Assembly: GCA_002733995.1 (NCBI GenBank)
Contig: NVXR01000013.1
Coordinates: 1-64,000 of the forward strand
Length of the DNA stretch: 64,000 bases
Origin: Desulfotalea sp.
Lineage (GTDB): Bacteria; Desulfobacterota; Desulfobulbia; Desulfobulbales; Desulfocapsaceae
Direction: 5' to 3'
A program made the position numbers and the translations under genes. Shown piece after piece: positions 33,677 through 43,112 of the stretch. Numbering within the stretch: the stretch's first letter is position 1; each line of letters begins with the position of its first letter. The notes beneath the pieces are model-generated. The model saw nothing but the letters and a program-made list of their open reading frames with translations, was not told where the DNA came from and did not search any database.

Positions 33677-35062
33677 ATGCCATTTCAAAATATATTACCC
33701 AGTGTAGATGTAAACGATTTTGCAAAAATGATTTTAAAGCATGGTACAGATGGCATATTGCTCACTGATTCCACCGGCCTTGTTGTTGCCATGAATGCAA
33801 GTTACAGCAGACTTTTTCAAATCCCTGCCTCTGAAGTCCTTGGATGCAACGTGCTGGAGCTTGTAAAACAAGGCGCCTGGTCGCCCAACCTGTTTCAACG
33901 GGTGGCGCAAAAGAAGAAGACCCTCTCCGTTATCCAGACCACTCGCCAGGGAACGTCTATCCTGTCAACCGGTACACCAATTTTTGACGACGACGGAGAA
34001 ATACGCTATGTGCTGTTTAATGACAGGGACATGTCACTCCAGTCAGTACTGGAAAATGACTCAAACAGATCTGTTGAGCTTGCGATCCAGGCGGATGCAA
34101 AAGATGAACACTTAGTCGCCGCAACCCAGCAGTACACCCTGAATGGTATTGTTGTAAAAAGCAATATCATGAAAAAGCAACTCAACCTCGCCCTACAAGT
34201 CGCAAAATTTCCAATTCCTGTGCTTCTTACGGGTGAGTCCGGAGTTGGTAAAACGATGTTTGCCCGGTTTATTCACGACCAATCACCCCGACGAGAGGGA
34301 CCGTTCATCGCTATCAACTGTGGCGCTATTCCCGACCAGCTCGTGGAATCAGAACTTTTTGGACACACCGGTGGAGCTTTTACCGGGGCCACTGTCGGCG
34401 GAAAAAAAGGGCGCATTCTTGCCGCTGACGGCGGCACCCTATTCCTCGATGAAATTAGTGAACTCCCCTACATTCTCCAGGTCAAACTTCTACAATTTTT
34501 AGAGACAAATCAGATCTATCCTGTAGGGGGAACAACTCCAATCACCATCAACTGCACAGTGATTGCGGCGACCAACAGATGTCTCGCCACCATGATGGCC
34601 AATAAGATGTTTAGAAATGATCTGTACTACCGGCTCAACGGCATGCCTATTCAGCTGCCACCTCTACGTGAGAGGCCCGAGGAAATCCCGCCACTTGCCC
34701 GTTTCTTTTTAGAACAATACACAACTCGCTTTGGCCTCCAGGCATCCTTAACAACTGAGGCCTTTAACGAATTGGAGAAACTACCATTTAGCGGTAATGT
34801 CCGGGAACTATCTCATCTTATACAGCGCCTCATAATAGTTACAGGTGGCGGTGAAATCAGGGGTGAACATGTCCGAGAATGGGCCAAAATCGCCGTACAA
34901 CCCGAAATAACACCGCAACCACACTATTCCGGCACCCTCAGCGAGCAAGTAGCCCAATTTGAACGGCATATTATCAGGCAAACAATCCAGCGATGCAGGA
35001 GCCAGGCGGAAGCGGCAAAGGTTTTGGGTGTGCACCAATCCACCCTATCGCGAAAACTCTAG
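33677..35062 (+). CDS. PAS-containing sigma-54-dependent activator facing uspA
   Basis: 461 residues: PAS domain (~15-118; ILLTDSTGLVVAMNASYSRL), AAA+ domain with GESGVGKT (186-193), the sigma-54 contact loop GAFTGA (233-238), FLDEISELP, and a short C-terminal Fis-type HTH (AEAAKVLGVHQSTLSRKL) that ends at the stop. The gene is followed by repeated ATGCA/TGCAT half-sites and a near-perfect sigma-54 promoter before a universal-stress gene, so uspA is the probable target. No sensor kinase is adjacent; the PAS domain is the likely input. Confidence 0.92.
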   Translation: MPFQNILPSVDVNDFAKMILKHGTDGILLTDSTGLVVAMNASYSRLFQIPASEVLGCNVLELVKQGAWSPNLFQRVAQKKKTLSVIQTTRQGTSILSTGTPIFDDDGEIRYVLFNDRDMSLQSVLENDSNRSVELAIQADAKDEHLVAATQQYTLNGIVVKSNIMKKQLNLALQVAKFPIPVLLTGESGVGKTMFARFIHDQSPRREGPFIAINCGAIPDQLVESELFGHTGGAFTGATVGGKKGRILAADGGTLFLDEISELPYILQVKLLQFLETNQIYPVGGTTPITINCTVIAATNRCLATMMANKMFRNDLYYRLNGMPIQLPPLRERPEEIPPLARFFLEQYTTRFGLQASLTTEAFNELEKLPFSGNVRELSHLIQRLIIVTGGGEIRGEHVREWAKIAVQPEITPQPHYSGTLSEQVAQFERHIIRQTIQRCRSQAEAAKVLGVHQSTLSRKL

Positions 35063-35063
35063 C

Positions 35064-35091
35064 TTATGCATTCTTGCATTAAAATGCATAA
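35064..35091. promoter_or_regulatory. Dyads after the activator gene, probable activator sites for uspA
   Basis: TTATGCAT (35064-35071) and ATGCATAA (35084-35091) are inverted, and ATGCA-TTCT-TGCAT lies inside (35066-35079). They are about 75 bases upstream of the -24 element. A similar TGCA-CTCT-TGCA lies in front of the activator gene itself. Confidence 0.6.
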
Positions 35092-35151
35092 ACGCAACAC
35101 CAGCGGTCCGCACTCAACATATAAACACAAGGAATTACGTGTTTTTCCATT

Positions 35152-35168
35152 TTGGCACGCTCTTTGCT
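35152..35168 (+). promoter_or_regulatory. Sigma-54 promoter of uspA
   Basis: TTGGCACGCTCTTTGCT: GG (35154-35155) and GC (35166-35167) are ten bases apart, and the whole element matches the TGGCACG-N4-TTGCT consensus. It lies about 55 bases before the uspA start codon. Confidence 0.88.
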
Positions 35169-35222
35169 ATTAAACTAATATCCAGTAGTAGATATTTATT
35201 TTAGATAAGACAAGGAGCCGCC

Positions 35223-35837
35223 ATGGACCAGAACAATACTCATCAACCATCACAGAACAAAGTAACACCTGCAAACCGCATTAGAAGAATTTTATACGCA
35301 ACAGACCTGACAACCACAGCGCCCAAGGTATACCAGTATGTTCTCTATCTGGCAAAACAGTTTAATGCAGAAATAAATTGTTTACATGTCGTCAATAAAT
35401 ATTCCCAAGATGCAAACCTTACCCTCGCAACGTATTTTTCAAAAGAGATGCAACAAGAAATACTCCAGCGAGAAACCAAGGATAAGCTACAGGAAATGCA
35501 CAGTAGAAATCACTGTACCTTCATTCGACAAAAACTTGGTTTGGAAGATGGCCTGTGCCCCGACGAACTGGGCCTAACAATTAATGACAAGGTCGTCTAC
35601 GGTAATGTTGAAGAACAGATTCTAAAATATTCGATTTCCATGGATTGCGATCTTATCGTTATGGGCGCCCATGAAAAATCTCTATTTACCTTCACAACCA
35701 CCCTATCCAAAAACATTATGAAACGATCTAAGGTACCTGTTACTGTTGTACCTATTGCAGGGGAAAGAAAAGAGTATTTAGGTGGCATTCTGCCATCCTT
35801 CCTACCTCAATTCCATGGGGCCCGCTGCAAGGGATAA
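35223..35837 (+). CDS. Universal stress protein (UspA family)
   Basis: 204 residues, a single USP domain: RIRRILYATDLTTTAPKVYQ at the start, INCLHVVNKY, CDLIVMGAHEKS and KRSKVPVTVVP at the end; the nucleotide-binding G-x2-G-x9-G pattern is incomplete. A ~25-residue C-terminal tail ends ARCKG. AAGGAG precedes the ATG. Its promoter is of sigma-54 type, which is unusual for a stress protein and points to dedicated control by the activator encoded upstream. The signal is unknown. Confidence 0.9.
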   Translation: MDQNNTHQPSQNKVTPANRIRRILYATDLTTTAPKVYQYVLYLAKQFNAEINCLHVVNKYSQDANLTLATYFSKEMQQEILQRETKDKLQEMHSRNHCTFIRQKLGLEDGLCPDELGLTINDKVVYGNVEEQILKYSISMDCDLIVMGAHEKSLFTFTTTLSKNIMKRSKVPVTVVPIAGERKEYLGGILPSFLPQFHGARCKG

Positions 35838-35870
35838 AAGCCTCGACCACTAAAGATTCTGCTTAATTTT

Positions 35871-35906
35871 GGCTCTGTGTTACATCACCAAATGTGATAC
35901 AGAGCC
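35871..35906. terminator. Hairpin after uspA
   Basis: GGCTCTGT-G-TTACAT and its near-complement ATGTGA-T-ACAGAGCC form a 14-pair stem with one mismatch, 33 bases after the uspA stop. AATTTT precedes it on the plus strand, so it could also act on the minus strand. 35907-36141 shows no gene that I trust. Confidence 0.55.
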
Positions 35907-36141
35907 ATACGCCTGACACGCATATTCCGTACACAAAGCCAGCCATCCTCCCCCACTGCATCTCTAAATGAAGGTACGCAGGAACGTCCTTTTCCCCTTC
36001 CCATAGGGGATTTTCGCAACGTATGTCTCCCCTACTGTACTGACAATTTTTTAAATTTTCAGTGACATCCGCCTGCCATTTGCTTATCCTTGACAACGGC
36101 ATGGAACAATAATTATTTTCTTTACTTAACCGGGACGTCAT

Positions 36142-37953
36142 TTGAAAAACCGACCTTCACCGTCCGAGGAAAAAGAGAGCTCAAAAAAAATCTCCTATTC
36201 CGAGTTGAAAGCACTACTCATCCCTCTTTTCATAACACATCGCTACCGACTCCTCGTCGGATTTTGCGCATTGCTCGTAGTAGACCTCCTGCAACTCACC
36301 ATCCCAAGGCTTATAAAGCGGGGGATTGATGGAATTTCTGACCTGACAATTTCCCAAGGGGACCTCCTTCGGCTTGGTCTATCAATTCTTTGTATCGCTT
36401 TTTTTGTCGTTATACTTCGCTTTTGCTGGCGCTATCTTATTATTGGATTTTCACGAATACTCGAACGTGCCGTGCGTAATAGGCTCTTTACTCACATCCT
36501 TAAAATGGATGCCCAATTCTTTGAAAAACATACGACGGGCAATCTCATGGCCCACCTTGGCAACGATCTTTCTTCTGTGCAAATGGCCTGTGGAATGGGC
36601 CTCGTTGCTGCTGTAGATGCACTTGTCATGTCTGTTGCCGCCATCGGTTTTATGATCGTAATAGACCCGGCACTCACCCTGTTGGCACTCCTGCCCATGC
36701 CCTTTCTTGCAATATCAACACGTATCCTTTCAGGAAAACTACATAAACGCTTTGCGACAGTGCAAGAACAGTTCTCCGATATGACGGAGTTCTCACGCTC
36801 CACCCTGCTCTCCATTGGCCTGATCAAGGCGTACACCATGGAAAATTTCCAAAGTGCTCGTTTTAATGTGCTGGGCAAACAATACGCAGCAGCCAACATT
36901 AGTGTTGCCAGAATACAGGGCCTAATCAACCCTCTGGCGAGCCTTGTGGGCAGCTGTGGCATGCTCATGATTCTTTATTTTGGTGGACGACTCGTCATTG
37001 CCTCAACAATCAGTCTCGGTGATTTTGTTGCCTTTATCACCTATCTGTACATGTTGATTTGGCCTATGATGGCCATTGGTTGGGTTGCCAACCTGGTTCA
37101 GCGTGGCCTCACCTCCCTTGGTAGAATCCAGCATATCCTTAATGCAAATCCGGACCTTGTTGCTTATACAGGCCCCTACACCGCCCCCAACTCAAAACAT
37201 CTAGGATTTACACTCAAAGATTTAACCTTCGCCTATGCCTCTTCTACACATCCGGCTTTATCACGGGTAACGCTTCACTTCCCCCCTGGGGTCTACGGCA
37301 TAACAGGCAGGACAGGTTCAGGAAAATCAACGCTATGTAAATTACTTACCAGAATATACCCTGTACAAGACAACATGCTCTTTCTTGCAGGAACTGACGT
37401 CAACACTCTTCCCGTAGCACTCATCCGCTCCCACATCGGTTACGTCAGCCAGGAACCAACTCTTTTTTCAGATTCAATCGCGGCCAATATCCGCCTCGGA
37501 AGACCGGAAAGCACCAAAGAAGAGGTTATACAGGCGGCGAAAGATGGGGCAATTCACAATGATATCATTGCATTCAAAGATGGTTACGATACACTCATTG
37601 GAGAACGGGGTGTAAAACTCTCGGGCGGACAACGCCAGAGGCTTGCCCTTGCAAGAGCCCTTATTTGTGACCGACCAATTCTCATTATCGACGATGGCCT
37701 ATCAGCTGTGGACGTTGCTACCGAACATGATGTTTTCAGCGGTATAAGAAAGCATTCAGCCAATAAAACCGTGATCATTGTTTCCAATCGAATCAAACTT
37801 CTGTCAATGACCGATCAAATAACCATTCTACAAGAAGGCATTGTCGAGCAGCAGGGAAGCCACGAAGAATTGCTCATCTCCAGCAGACTATACCAGGCAA
37901 TGTATGACAAGCAGATGAAAAGCGCCCAGCCCATGGAGCCTTCTAAACCATGA
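36142..37953 (+). CDS. ABC exporter half-transporter, degenerate site subunit (MdlA/TmrA-like)
   Basis: 603 residues: six-helix type I exporter domain (~25-320) then an ATPase domain with Walker A GRTGSGKST, signature LSGGQRQRLALARAL and Walker B ILIIDDGLSAVD. The residue after the Walker B Asp is Asp, not the catalytic Glu, as in the degenerate half of heterodimeric exporters. The start is TTG 36142. It overlaps the second subunit gene by four bases (ATGA), so a heterodimer exporting lipids, drugs or peptides is likely. Confidence 0.9.
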   Translation: MKNRPSPSEEKESSKKISYSELKALLIPLFITHRYRLLVGFCALLVVDLLQLTIPRLIKRGIDGISDLTISQGDLLRLGLSILCIAFFVVILRFCWRYLIIGFSRILERAVRNRLFTHILKMDAQFFEKHTTGNLMAHLGNDLSSVQMACGMGLVAAVDALVMSVAAIGFMIVIDPALTLLALLPMPFLAISTRILSGKLHKRFATVQEQFSDMTEFSRSTLLSIGLIKAYTMENFQSARFNVLGKQYAAANISVARIQGLINPLASLVGSCGMLMILYFGGRLVIASTISLGDFVAFITYLYMLIWPMMAIGWVANLVQRGLTSLGRIQHILNANPDLVAYTGPYTAPNSKHLGFTLKDLTFAYASSTHPALSRVTLHFPPGVYGITGRTGSGKSTLCKLLTRIYPVQDNMLFLAGTDVNTLPVALIRSHIGYVSQEPTLFSDSIAANIRLGRPESTKEEVIQAAKDGAIHNDIIAFKDGYDTLIGERGVKLSGGQRQRLALARALICDRPILIIDDGLSAVDVATEHDVFSGIRKHSANKTVIIVSNRIKLLSMTDQITILQEGIVEQQGSHEELLISSRLYQAMYDKQMKSAQPMEPSKP

Positions 37954-39746
37954 GAGACTACGGCTACAGCGAAGAAGGGCACCAGGGGACACTCAGCGAC
38001 TTACAGCTCTGGAAACGAGTATTACAGTTTTCAGCACCTTACAAAGCAGGACTCATAGTTGCGGTACTCATCTCTTTCGTCATTACAGCGAGCACCCTCG
38101 CCCTCCCCTACCTCATCCAGACGGCAATAGACTATTATATTACAGCAGAGGATATGTTACAGGCTGATCGCTTTGCTGGTCTGAGTACAACTGCCATACG
38201 ATATGGGCTTCTCGTTACTGTTATATTTCTGGCCACATTCAGCCAAATACTCGTCCTCGAATGGGTGGGCCAATCTGTTATGCACACGGTTCGGCAAAAG
38301 TTATTTTGCAACATACTGGACCTTGACCTTCCATTTTTCAACAACAACCCCACGGGCAAACTGGTCACAAGACTCACCAACGACATTCAGAATATGAACG
38401 AAATGTTCACATCGGTCGTCGTTACCCTGTTCAATGATCTGCTTCGCCTTGGGGGGATTCTCGCACTGCTCTTTTACATGAATCCTCGCCTTGCCGCAAT
38501 CATGGCCTGTTTTGTACCTATTGCTCTTTATATCACCAATATTTTTGCAAAAATCGCCAGGGAAAGGTTTAGAGAAATCCGCACAAAACTAGCCGAAATG
38601 AACTCCTACCTTTCCGAAACACTGGCGGGCATATCAATTTTACAAATTTTTAATAAGCAAGCCCGATGTAAAGAAGATTTCGAGGTATTAACCACCAGCT
38701 ATCTCACAAAAACTCTCAAGCAGATAAAGGTTTTTGGCGCCTTTATGCCACTCACTGAATTCTTGAGTTCCGCCGCTATCGCTATCATCCTCTGGTACGG
38801 AGGCGGTGAAATCCTCCAAAACAGGCTCACCCTGGGAGAACTCGTCGCATTTATTTCCTATATGCGTCTGTTCTTTCAACCCCTGCGCGAATTGTCACAA
38901 AAATACTCTGTCGTCCAATCCGCCATGGCTTCAGCAGAAAGAATTTTCCAACTCCTCGACACAAAGAGTCAGATTGCCGATGCTACGAACCCTAAAAAGA
39001 TTGTGCACCCAGAAGGACGACTCGAATTTCGAAACATTAACTTTTCCTACGAGGAACATTCCAAAATCCTGCGCAACGTTTCTTTTTCTCTAGAACCGGG
39101 CCAGACCGTAGCCCTCGTCGGCACTACCGGCTCCGGAAAGACCACACTTGTCAACCTGCTGTTACGTTTTTATGAACCTCAGAAAGGAGCAATCTTCATC
39201 GACGGCCACAACATCCGCGATTTGGCCATCAAGGACCTCCGCCAAATGGTTGGGGTCATTCTTCAGGATGTGTTCATCCTTCAGGACACGCTGTTTGCAA
39301 ATATTGTGATGGACACCGGCCAAACCAGAGCAACGGTAGAACAGATTCTTAAACAGACAGGGATCAGCCGGTTCAGCAACCGGCTCCCCCAAGGATTGGA
39401 GACCATCATCGGGGAGGGCGGCCTCACCCTCTCAACCGGGGAAAAACAGCTCCTCGCCTTTGCTCGGGTCCTTTGCCGCAACCCTGCATTGTTAATCCTG
39501 GATGAAGCAACTGCATCCATAGACACAGAATCAGAAAACATTCTTGAGTCTGCCATTGCGGATAGCTTTAAAGGCAGGACCAGCCTTGTCATCGCCCACC
39601 GCCTTTCCACCATTCGGCGAGCCGACAAGATAGTTGTCATGAAACAGGGTGAAATCGTGGAAAGCGGTACACACGAAGAACTACTCGCCCAAAATGGGCA
39701 CTATGCTGTTCTCGTAGCCATGGACCTAGAAAATGATCTAGGCTGA
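37950..39746 (+). CDS. ABC exporter half-transporter, catalytic subunit (MdlB/TmrB-like)
   Basis: 598 residues: six membrane helices, then Walker A GTTGSGKTT, a non-canonical signature LSTGEKQLLAFARVL in place of LSGGQ, and Walker B LLILDEATASID with the catalytic Glu. Together with the first subunit, this gives one competent ATP site (its Walker A/B Glu with the partner's intact LSGGQ) and one degenerate site, the rule for MdlAB/TmrAB/BmrCD-type exporters. Substrate is not deducible. Confidence 0.92.
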   Translation: MRDYGYSEEGHQGTLSDLQLWKRVLQFSAPYKAGLIVAVLISFVITASTLALPYLIQTAIDYYITAEDMLQADRFAGLSTTAIRYGLLVTVIFLATFSQILVLEWVGQSVMHTVRQKLFCNILDLDLPFFNNNPTGKLVTRLTNDIQNMNEMFTSVVVTLFNDLLRLGGILALLFYMNPRLAAIMACFVPIALYITNIFAKIARERFREIRTKLAEMNSYLSETLAGISILQIFNKQARCKEDFEVLTTSYLTKTLKQIKVFGAFMPLTEFLSSAAIAIILWYGGGEILQNRLTLGELVAFISYMRLFFQPLRELSQKYSVVQSAMASAERIFQLLDTKSQIADATNPKKIVHPEGRLEFRNINFSYEEHSKILRNVSFSLEPGQTVALVGTTGSGKTTLVNLLLRFYEPQKGAIFIDGHNIRDLAIKDLRQMVGVILQDVFILQDTLFANIVMDTGQTRATVEQILKQTGISRFSNRLPQGLETIIGEGGLTLSTGEKQLLAFARVLCRNPALLILDEATASIDTESENILESAIADSFKGRTSLVIAHRLSTIRRADKIVVMKQGEIVESGTHEELLAQNGHYAVLVAMDLENDLG

Positions 39747-39854
39747 GTAAATATGGTTCAAAGCAGGCATCTCTGAGCGCTAGGTCCGTCCCCAACGAAC
39801 CACACCTCCGGAACTGGCCGTTACAAGCCCTCAGTCCACAGCCATATACACGGG

Positions 39855-40325
39855 CTAATTTCGAAGGGTCGCCTTTAGTCGAGTCGGTATCAGCAGCAAA
39901 TCCAGGGCGTCCTTTATATCTTTACAGATAACATCACTCGCAGTCATCAGCAGGGCTGACATGCCTTCATTTTGCAGTACAGCAATACCAAGTGCGGCCT
40001 TTGCAAGCATGATGGCATCATTTCTGCCATTACCTATAGCCACAACAGTATTAGCCCCAAGTGCATTGATGTATTCACTTTTTTGGTTATCCTGTGCCAC
40101 CTCTGCAATAACATGGAGCAGACAGGGTACACCAGCGACCTTTTGCCGAACTGTGCCATGGGTATCCGCCGTCAATACGTGGAGTTGCACACATTGAGCC
40201 AGAAGCTTGAGGCGCTCCACAACCCCCTCAATTAATTGACCATCTAGGGCCACGGTGCCGTTATAATCTAGGACGAGATGGTGTATGCTAAGGGTAGCAC
40301 CCCCCGGGATAACTATTTCAATCAT
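39855..40325 (-). CDS. Soluble HAD phosphatase related to P-type ATPase domains
   Basis: 156 residues from ATG 40325, after a strong AGGAGG; the longer frame upstream is not used. HAD motif I LDYNGTVALDG (nucleophile Asp), VLTADTHG (motif II) and AIGNGRNDAIML (motif IV) resemble the isolated phosphorylation domain of P-type ATPases ('soluble P-type ATPase', COG4087 type). It lacks membrane helices and a cap. The substrate is unknown. The motif I sequence has N where most P-type ATPases have K (DYNGT versus DKTGT). Confidence 0.8.
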   Translation of the reverse strand: MIEIVIPGGATLSIHHLVLDYNGTVALDGQLIEGVVERLKLLAQCVQLHVLTADTHGTVRQKVAGVPCLLHVIAEVAQDNQKSEYINALGANTVVAIGNGRNDAIMLAKAALGIAVLQNEGMSALLMTASDVICKDIKDALDLLLIPTRLKATLRN

Positions 40326-40803
40326 AACATCCTCCTGTAAAGGTTTATCAAAGATACATGGTAACAGTTCAGCAGCACAACAATTACACCCACTAGGGCC
40401 TTCGTCAATTACAGCCATAGAGAGCAAAAACCAATTGAACGAAGCTGGGCTACAGCTACAGACGATGAATTAAGCCATAGTGATAAGCGACCTCAAACCA
40501 CTACAGAGACATCTTTCTTTTAGCTTGCCATGGAGACCAAGAAGATGCACACTGGTTGCACAGCCTCCCAGGAGAGTTGTTTTACTCAGCTCCGTACCCT
40601 CGCTATGGGGATAACAAGGGGGGCTATTTCACCAAAGTCTTGCAATTGTCGTTTTTACTCAAACTGTAAACATATAATTACACTTTAGATCCGAGGAACT
40701 TTTGGGTATGTAAGACGTAGTTCTTATACCCTCAATCACTTTCATAAAAACAGTACAATGTTCATGAAAAATCCGGGATAAAGCATTACAAGGTACTTTT
40801 CCA
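40326..40803. other. Gap before the HEAT-repeat gene, no gene seen
   Basis: The two flanking genes diverge. No frame with a ribosome binding site is seen on either strand. The sequence just before 40804 (CAAGGTACTTTTCCA) gives the HEAT gene a weak ribosome binding site. Confidence 0.5.
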
Positions 40804-41205
40804 ATGAAAAAAGGTCATGATGTAAGCGATGGGGAACTAAAAAAAGTAATCGCTGATTTTCTCGAAATGGGCCATATCGACAACATAGTGGCAATGTTTC
40901 GCCAAGAGCCTAAATACTACACATGGAGCGGAGATATCCTAAGAGACGAACGCTTCAACGTCCGCTTAGGCTTAACAGTACTATTTGAAGAGCTCAAAGA
41001 GATCCAGCCAGAACAACTCGAAAAAGCCGTGCCTTCTCTCCTTCCCTTGTTAGAGAACGAGAGTTCACTCCTCAGGGGAGAGGCCGTATCTCTGCTTGCT
41101 ATAATAGATACGCCCGAGGCAAAAGAACACATTAAAAGTAAACGTCACGACCCTAGCCCTCAGGTGCGTGAAATGGTGGAACTCGTTATGGAAGAAGGTT
41201 TATGA
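40804..41205 (+). CDS. HEAT-repeat protein
   Basis: 133 residues, all helical, with HEAT-like repeats (RFNVRLGLTVLFEELKEI, VPSLLPLLENESSLLRGEAV, HIKSKRHDPSPQVREMVELV). Such small alpha-solenoids mediate protein contacts. The gene overlaps the next membrane protein gene by four bases (ATGA), so the two are made together and may interact. Confidence 0.8.
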   Translation: MKKGHDVSDGELKKVIADFLEMGHIDNIVAMFRQEPKYYTWSGDILRDERFNVRLGLTVLFEELKEIQPEQLEKAVPSLLPLLENESSLLRGEAVSLLAIIDTPEAKEHIKSKRHDPSPQVREMVELVMEEGL

Positions 41206-41468
41206 AATCAGAACAAACAGCAAAGAAGCAACAAAAGCGAATCCCTTGGTGGCTCACCATCATTGGTGCAATTACAACCTACAATGTATTCACATACCTA
41301 CTGCCGACACTCAATCCAGCCAATCAGGCCCTAAAAGATCTATTCCAACTAGGCCCTGGGGTGGCACCTGTCCTGACCATACCATTTTTACTCCTTTCGG
41401 CCAAACAACTCTACGACACCGAGCTCCCCCCGGAAAAAAGACAAAATAAGGACCCGGATGAGACATAA
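41202..41468 (+). CDS. Small membrane protein coupled to the HEAT-repeat gene
   Basis: 88 residues. A basic N terminus (KKQQKRIPWW) leads into a hydrophobic helix (LTIIGAITTYNVFTYLLP) and a second one (VAPVLTIPFLLLSAKQLY), then a charged tail. No family recognised. Its ATG overlaps the stop of the HEAT-repeat gene. A plausible arrangement is a membrane anchor for the HEAT protein. Confidence 0.7.
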   Translation: MKSEQTAKKQQKRIPWWLTIIGAITTYNVFTYLLPTLNPANQALKDLFQLGPGVAPVLTIPFLLLSAKQLYDTELPPEKRQNKDPDET

Positions 41469-41771
41469 GGTGTGGCTGCTTTTGTTTAAGAACATCCACG
41501 TAATGCCATGGAGTCATTAGGACTCTCGCAACAGTCACACGATAAGGCAAAACACTAAACTCCTTTCGCTTTTTTATAAAAAAAGCTACTATTCGTTTGC
41601 ACGATCGACGCGTGAAGACTTTCCCCCTCCCGAGAAACGAGGACAAGTCCTTGCACAGAAAATCCCCCGCCTCTTTATGGCTGGATATTATCTGTAAGAC
41701 ACTAATGTTAATAGACGCTCCAATTTCTTGTTTTATGACAATATTTCAGGAGCAAGGCCCAACATATCTAT
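41469..41771. other. Gap before the Lrp-type regulator, no gene seen
   Basis: About 300 bases without a supported gene or strong hairpin. It carries the promoter of the regulator gene, and possibly its own operator, but no clear dyad was found. Confidence 0.45.
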
Positions 41772-42239
41772 ATGATCGACGATACAGACAAAAGAATTCT
41801 CACTCTACTGCAAGACAATGGTCGTATTACCAACTCCAAGCTAGCTCAGAAAATTGGTCTATCGCCCCCCGCAGTACTCGAACGTGTTAGACGACTTGAG
41901 TCCTCCGGTGTCATAAATAAATATGTTGCAATACTTGACCGTAAACAGACCGGTTTTGGAATTCAGACCATCGTTATGGTATGCGTCAGCCATCATCAGA
42001 TAGCATCGCTTGAAAATATCATAGAACGACTCACGGGGATGGATGAGGTCCTGGAATGCCATCAGCTCACAGGTGAAGTGGACTTCCTTCTTAAGGTTGT
42101 TGTGGAAAACATGGACAGTTACACAGACTTTGTTAACAACAAACTTTCCGGGATTCCAGGTATCCAGAATGTAAAGACATCATTTATTCTGAAAACCATG
42201 AAAAACAGCACATCCTTAAAGTTTCCTACAGATACATAA
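41772..42239 (+). CDS. Lrp/AsnC-family transcriptional regulator
   Basis: 155 residues. The N-terminal winged HTH (DDTDKRILTLLQDNGRITNS, SPPAVLERVRRLESSGVI) is followed by the RAM ligand-binding domain (VLECHQLTGEVDFLLKVVVENM). These proteins form octamers and respond to amino acids. The gene stands alone, and its target cannot be named. Confidence 0.93.
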   Translation: MIDDTDKRILTLLQDNGRITNSKLAQKIGLSPPAVLERVRRLESSGVINKYVAILDRKQTGFGIQTIVMVCVSHHQIASLENIIERLTGMDEVLECHQLTGEVDFLLKVVVENMDSYTDFVNNKLSGIPGIQNVKTSFILKTMKNSTSLKFPTDT

Positions 42240-42335
42240 TTTTTCAAAAACCAAGAAGAGCCCTGCCATAACATCGCGATTACAGTGATGATGGCAGAAA
42301 CATCTTGGATGAGTACATTCTGCAGGTGATAATTT

Positions 42336-42357
42336 TCCCATATCAGGGTATATGGGA
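42336..42357. promoter_or_regulatory. Dyad TCCCATAT-CAGGGT-ATATGGGA before an unknown gene
   Basis: A perfect 8-bp inverted repeat with a six-base spacer, 50 bases before ATG 42408. There is no T-run directly after it, although TTTTATATTG follows eight bases later, so it may be an operator or a terminator for the Lrp gene. Confidence 0.4.
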
Positions 42358-42407
42358 GAAACTTTTATATTGTCTCACACTTAATCTTTTACAGAGTTGA
42401 ACGTACC

Positions 42408-43079
42408 ATGAAAAACCGAGAAGCCCTCAAAGGGCAGGTAGCAGTAATTATCAAGTTAGGAGACAAGGTTCTCGAAACCGAAAGCGCAATTACAAACTCC
42501 AAGCCGCTTGTCAATGAACAGGCGTTTCATGAATTTCGGATTTCCGCTCTGTCTTACCTCAGCAGAGTCTTTGGGAACCACAGCACATATTACCAAAGCT
42601 TCAAAGCAGAAGTCACCCATGCGACAGCCAGCAGGACCAGACGAGGTCTTGGAATAATCAAAGCAGGCAGGCGAGACATTGAAGGGGATTGGCTCGAAAC
42701 CACCAAGGGCGCGTTCAGCAAAGAACTGCTCACCGATATGCTAAGACTTGCTAAAGCCCAAGCTGACCAACAAAACTACAAAGCTGCCGCAATCATGATG
42801 GGTACTGTCCTTGATGAATTATTGCGTTGCCTCTGTCTAAAAGCTGAAATTAGAATATACAATGAGATCCAGGGTAAGGCCGTACCAAAGAAGGGCTTAC
42901 AACTCACAGGTGAAGCATACAAAAAGAAAATATACGAACGTCAGGACAATAAACTGATTATGGCCTGGCTTGAACTCTACGCCGATGCGGTGGCTGACAA
43001 GGATGACAATGTTACCTCGGGTAAGGTAAGCCAAATGCTAACCGGTATGCAGAGTTTTCTTGCTGGGTGCTCACTATAA
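42408..43079 (+). CDS. Protein of unknown function
   Basis: 223 residues, mainly helical and soluble, with no signal peptide. The N-terminal half has a stretch (EFRISALSYLSRVFGNHSTY) resembling helical DUF-type N domains of abortive-infection or DUF4145-like proteins; the C-terminal half (AKAQADQQNYKAAAIMMGTVLDELL) looks like a HEPN/DUF4145-type helical bundle, but lacks a clear RxxxxH motif. I cannot assign a family. It lies between an Lrp regulator and prmA. Confidence 0.7.
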   Translation: MKNREALKGQVAVIIKLGDKVLETESAITNSKPLVNEQAFHEFRISALSYLSRVFGNHSTYYQSFKAEVTHATASRTRRGLGIIKAGRRDIEGDWLETTKGAFSKELLTDMLRLAKAQADQQNYKAAAIMMGTVLDELLRCLCLKAEIRIYNEIQGKAVPKKGLQLTGEAYKKKIYERQDNKLIMAWLELYADAVADKDDNVTSGKVSQMLTGMQSFLAGCSL

Positions 43080-43112
43080 CAAAAGCTCCACATCCCATTC
43101 CACTCTGAAACT

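Noticed and set aside
35863..36141. 92-codon minus-strand frame between uspA and the ABC exporter
   Set aside because: No ribosome binding site, overlaps the uspA hairpin at its end, and its start abuts the divergent exporter start. Composition is not convincing.
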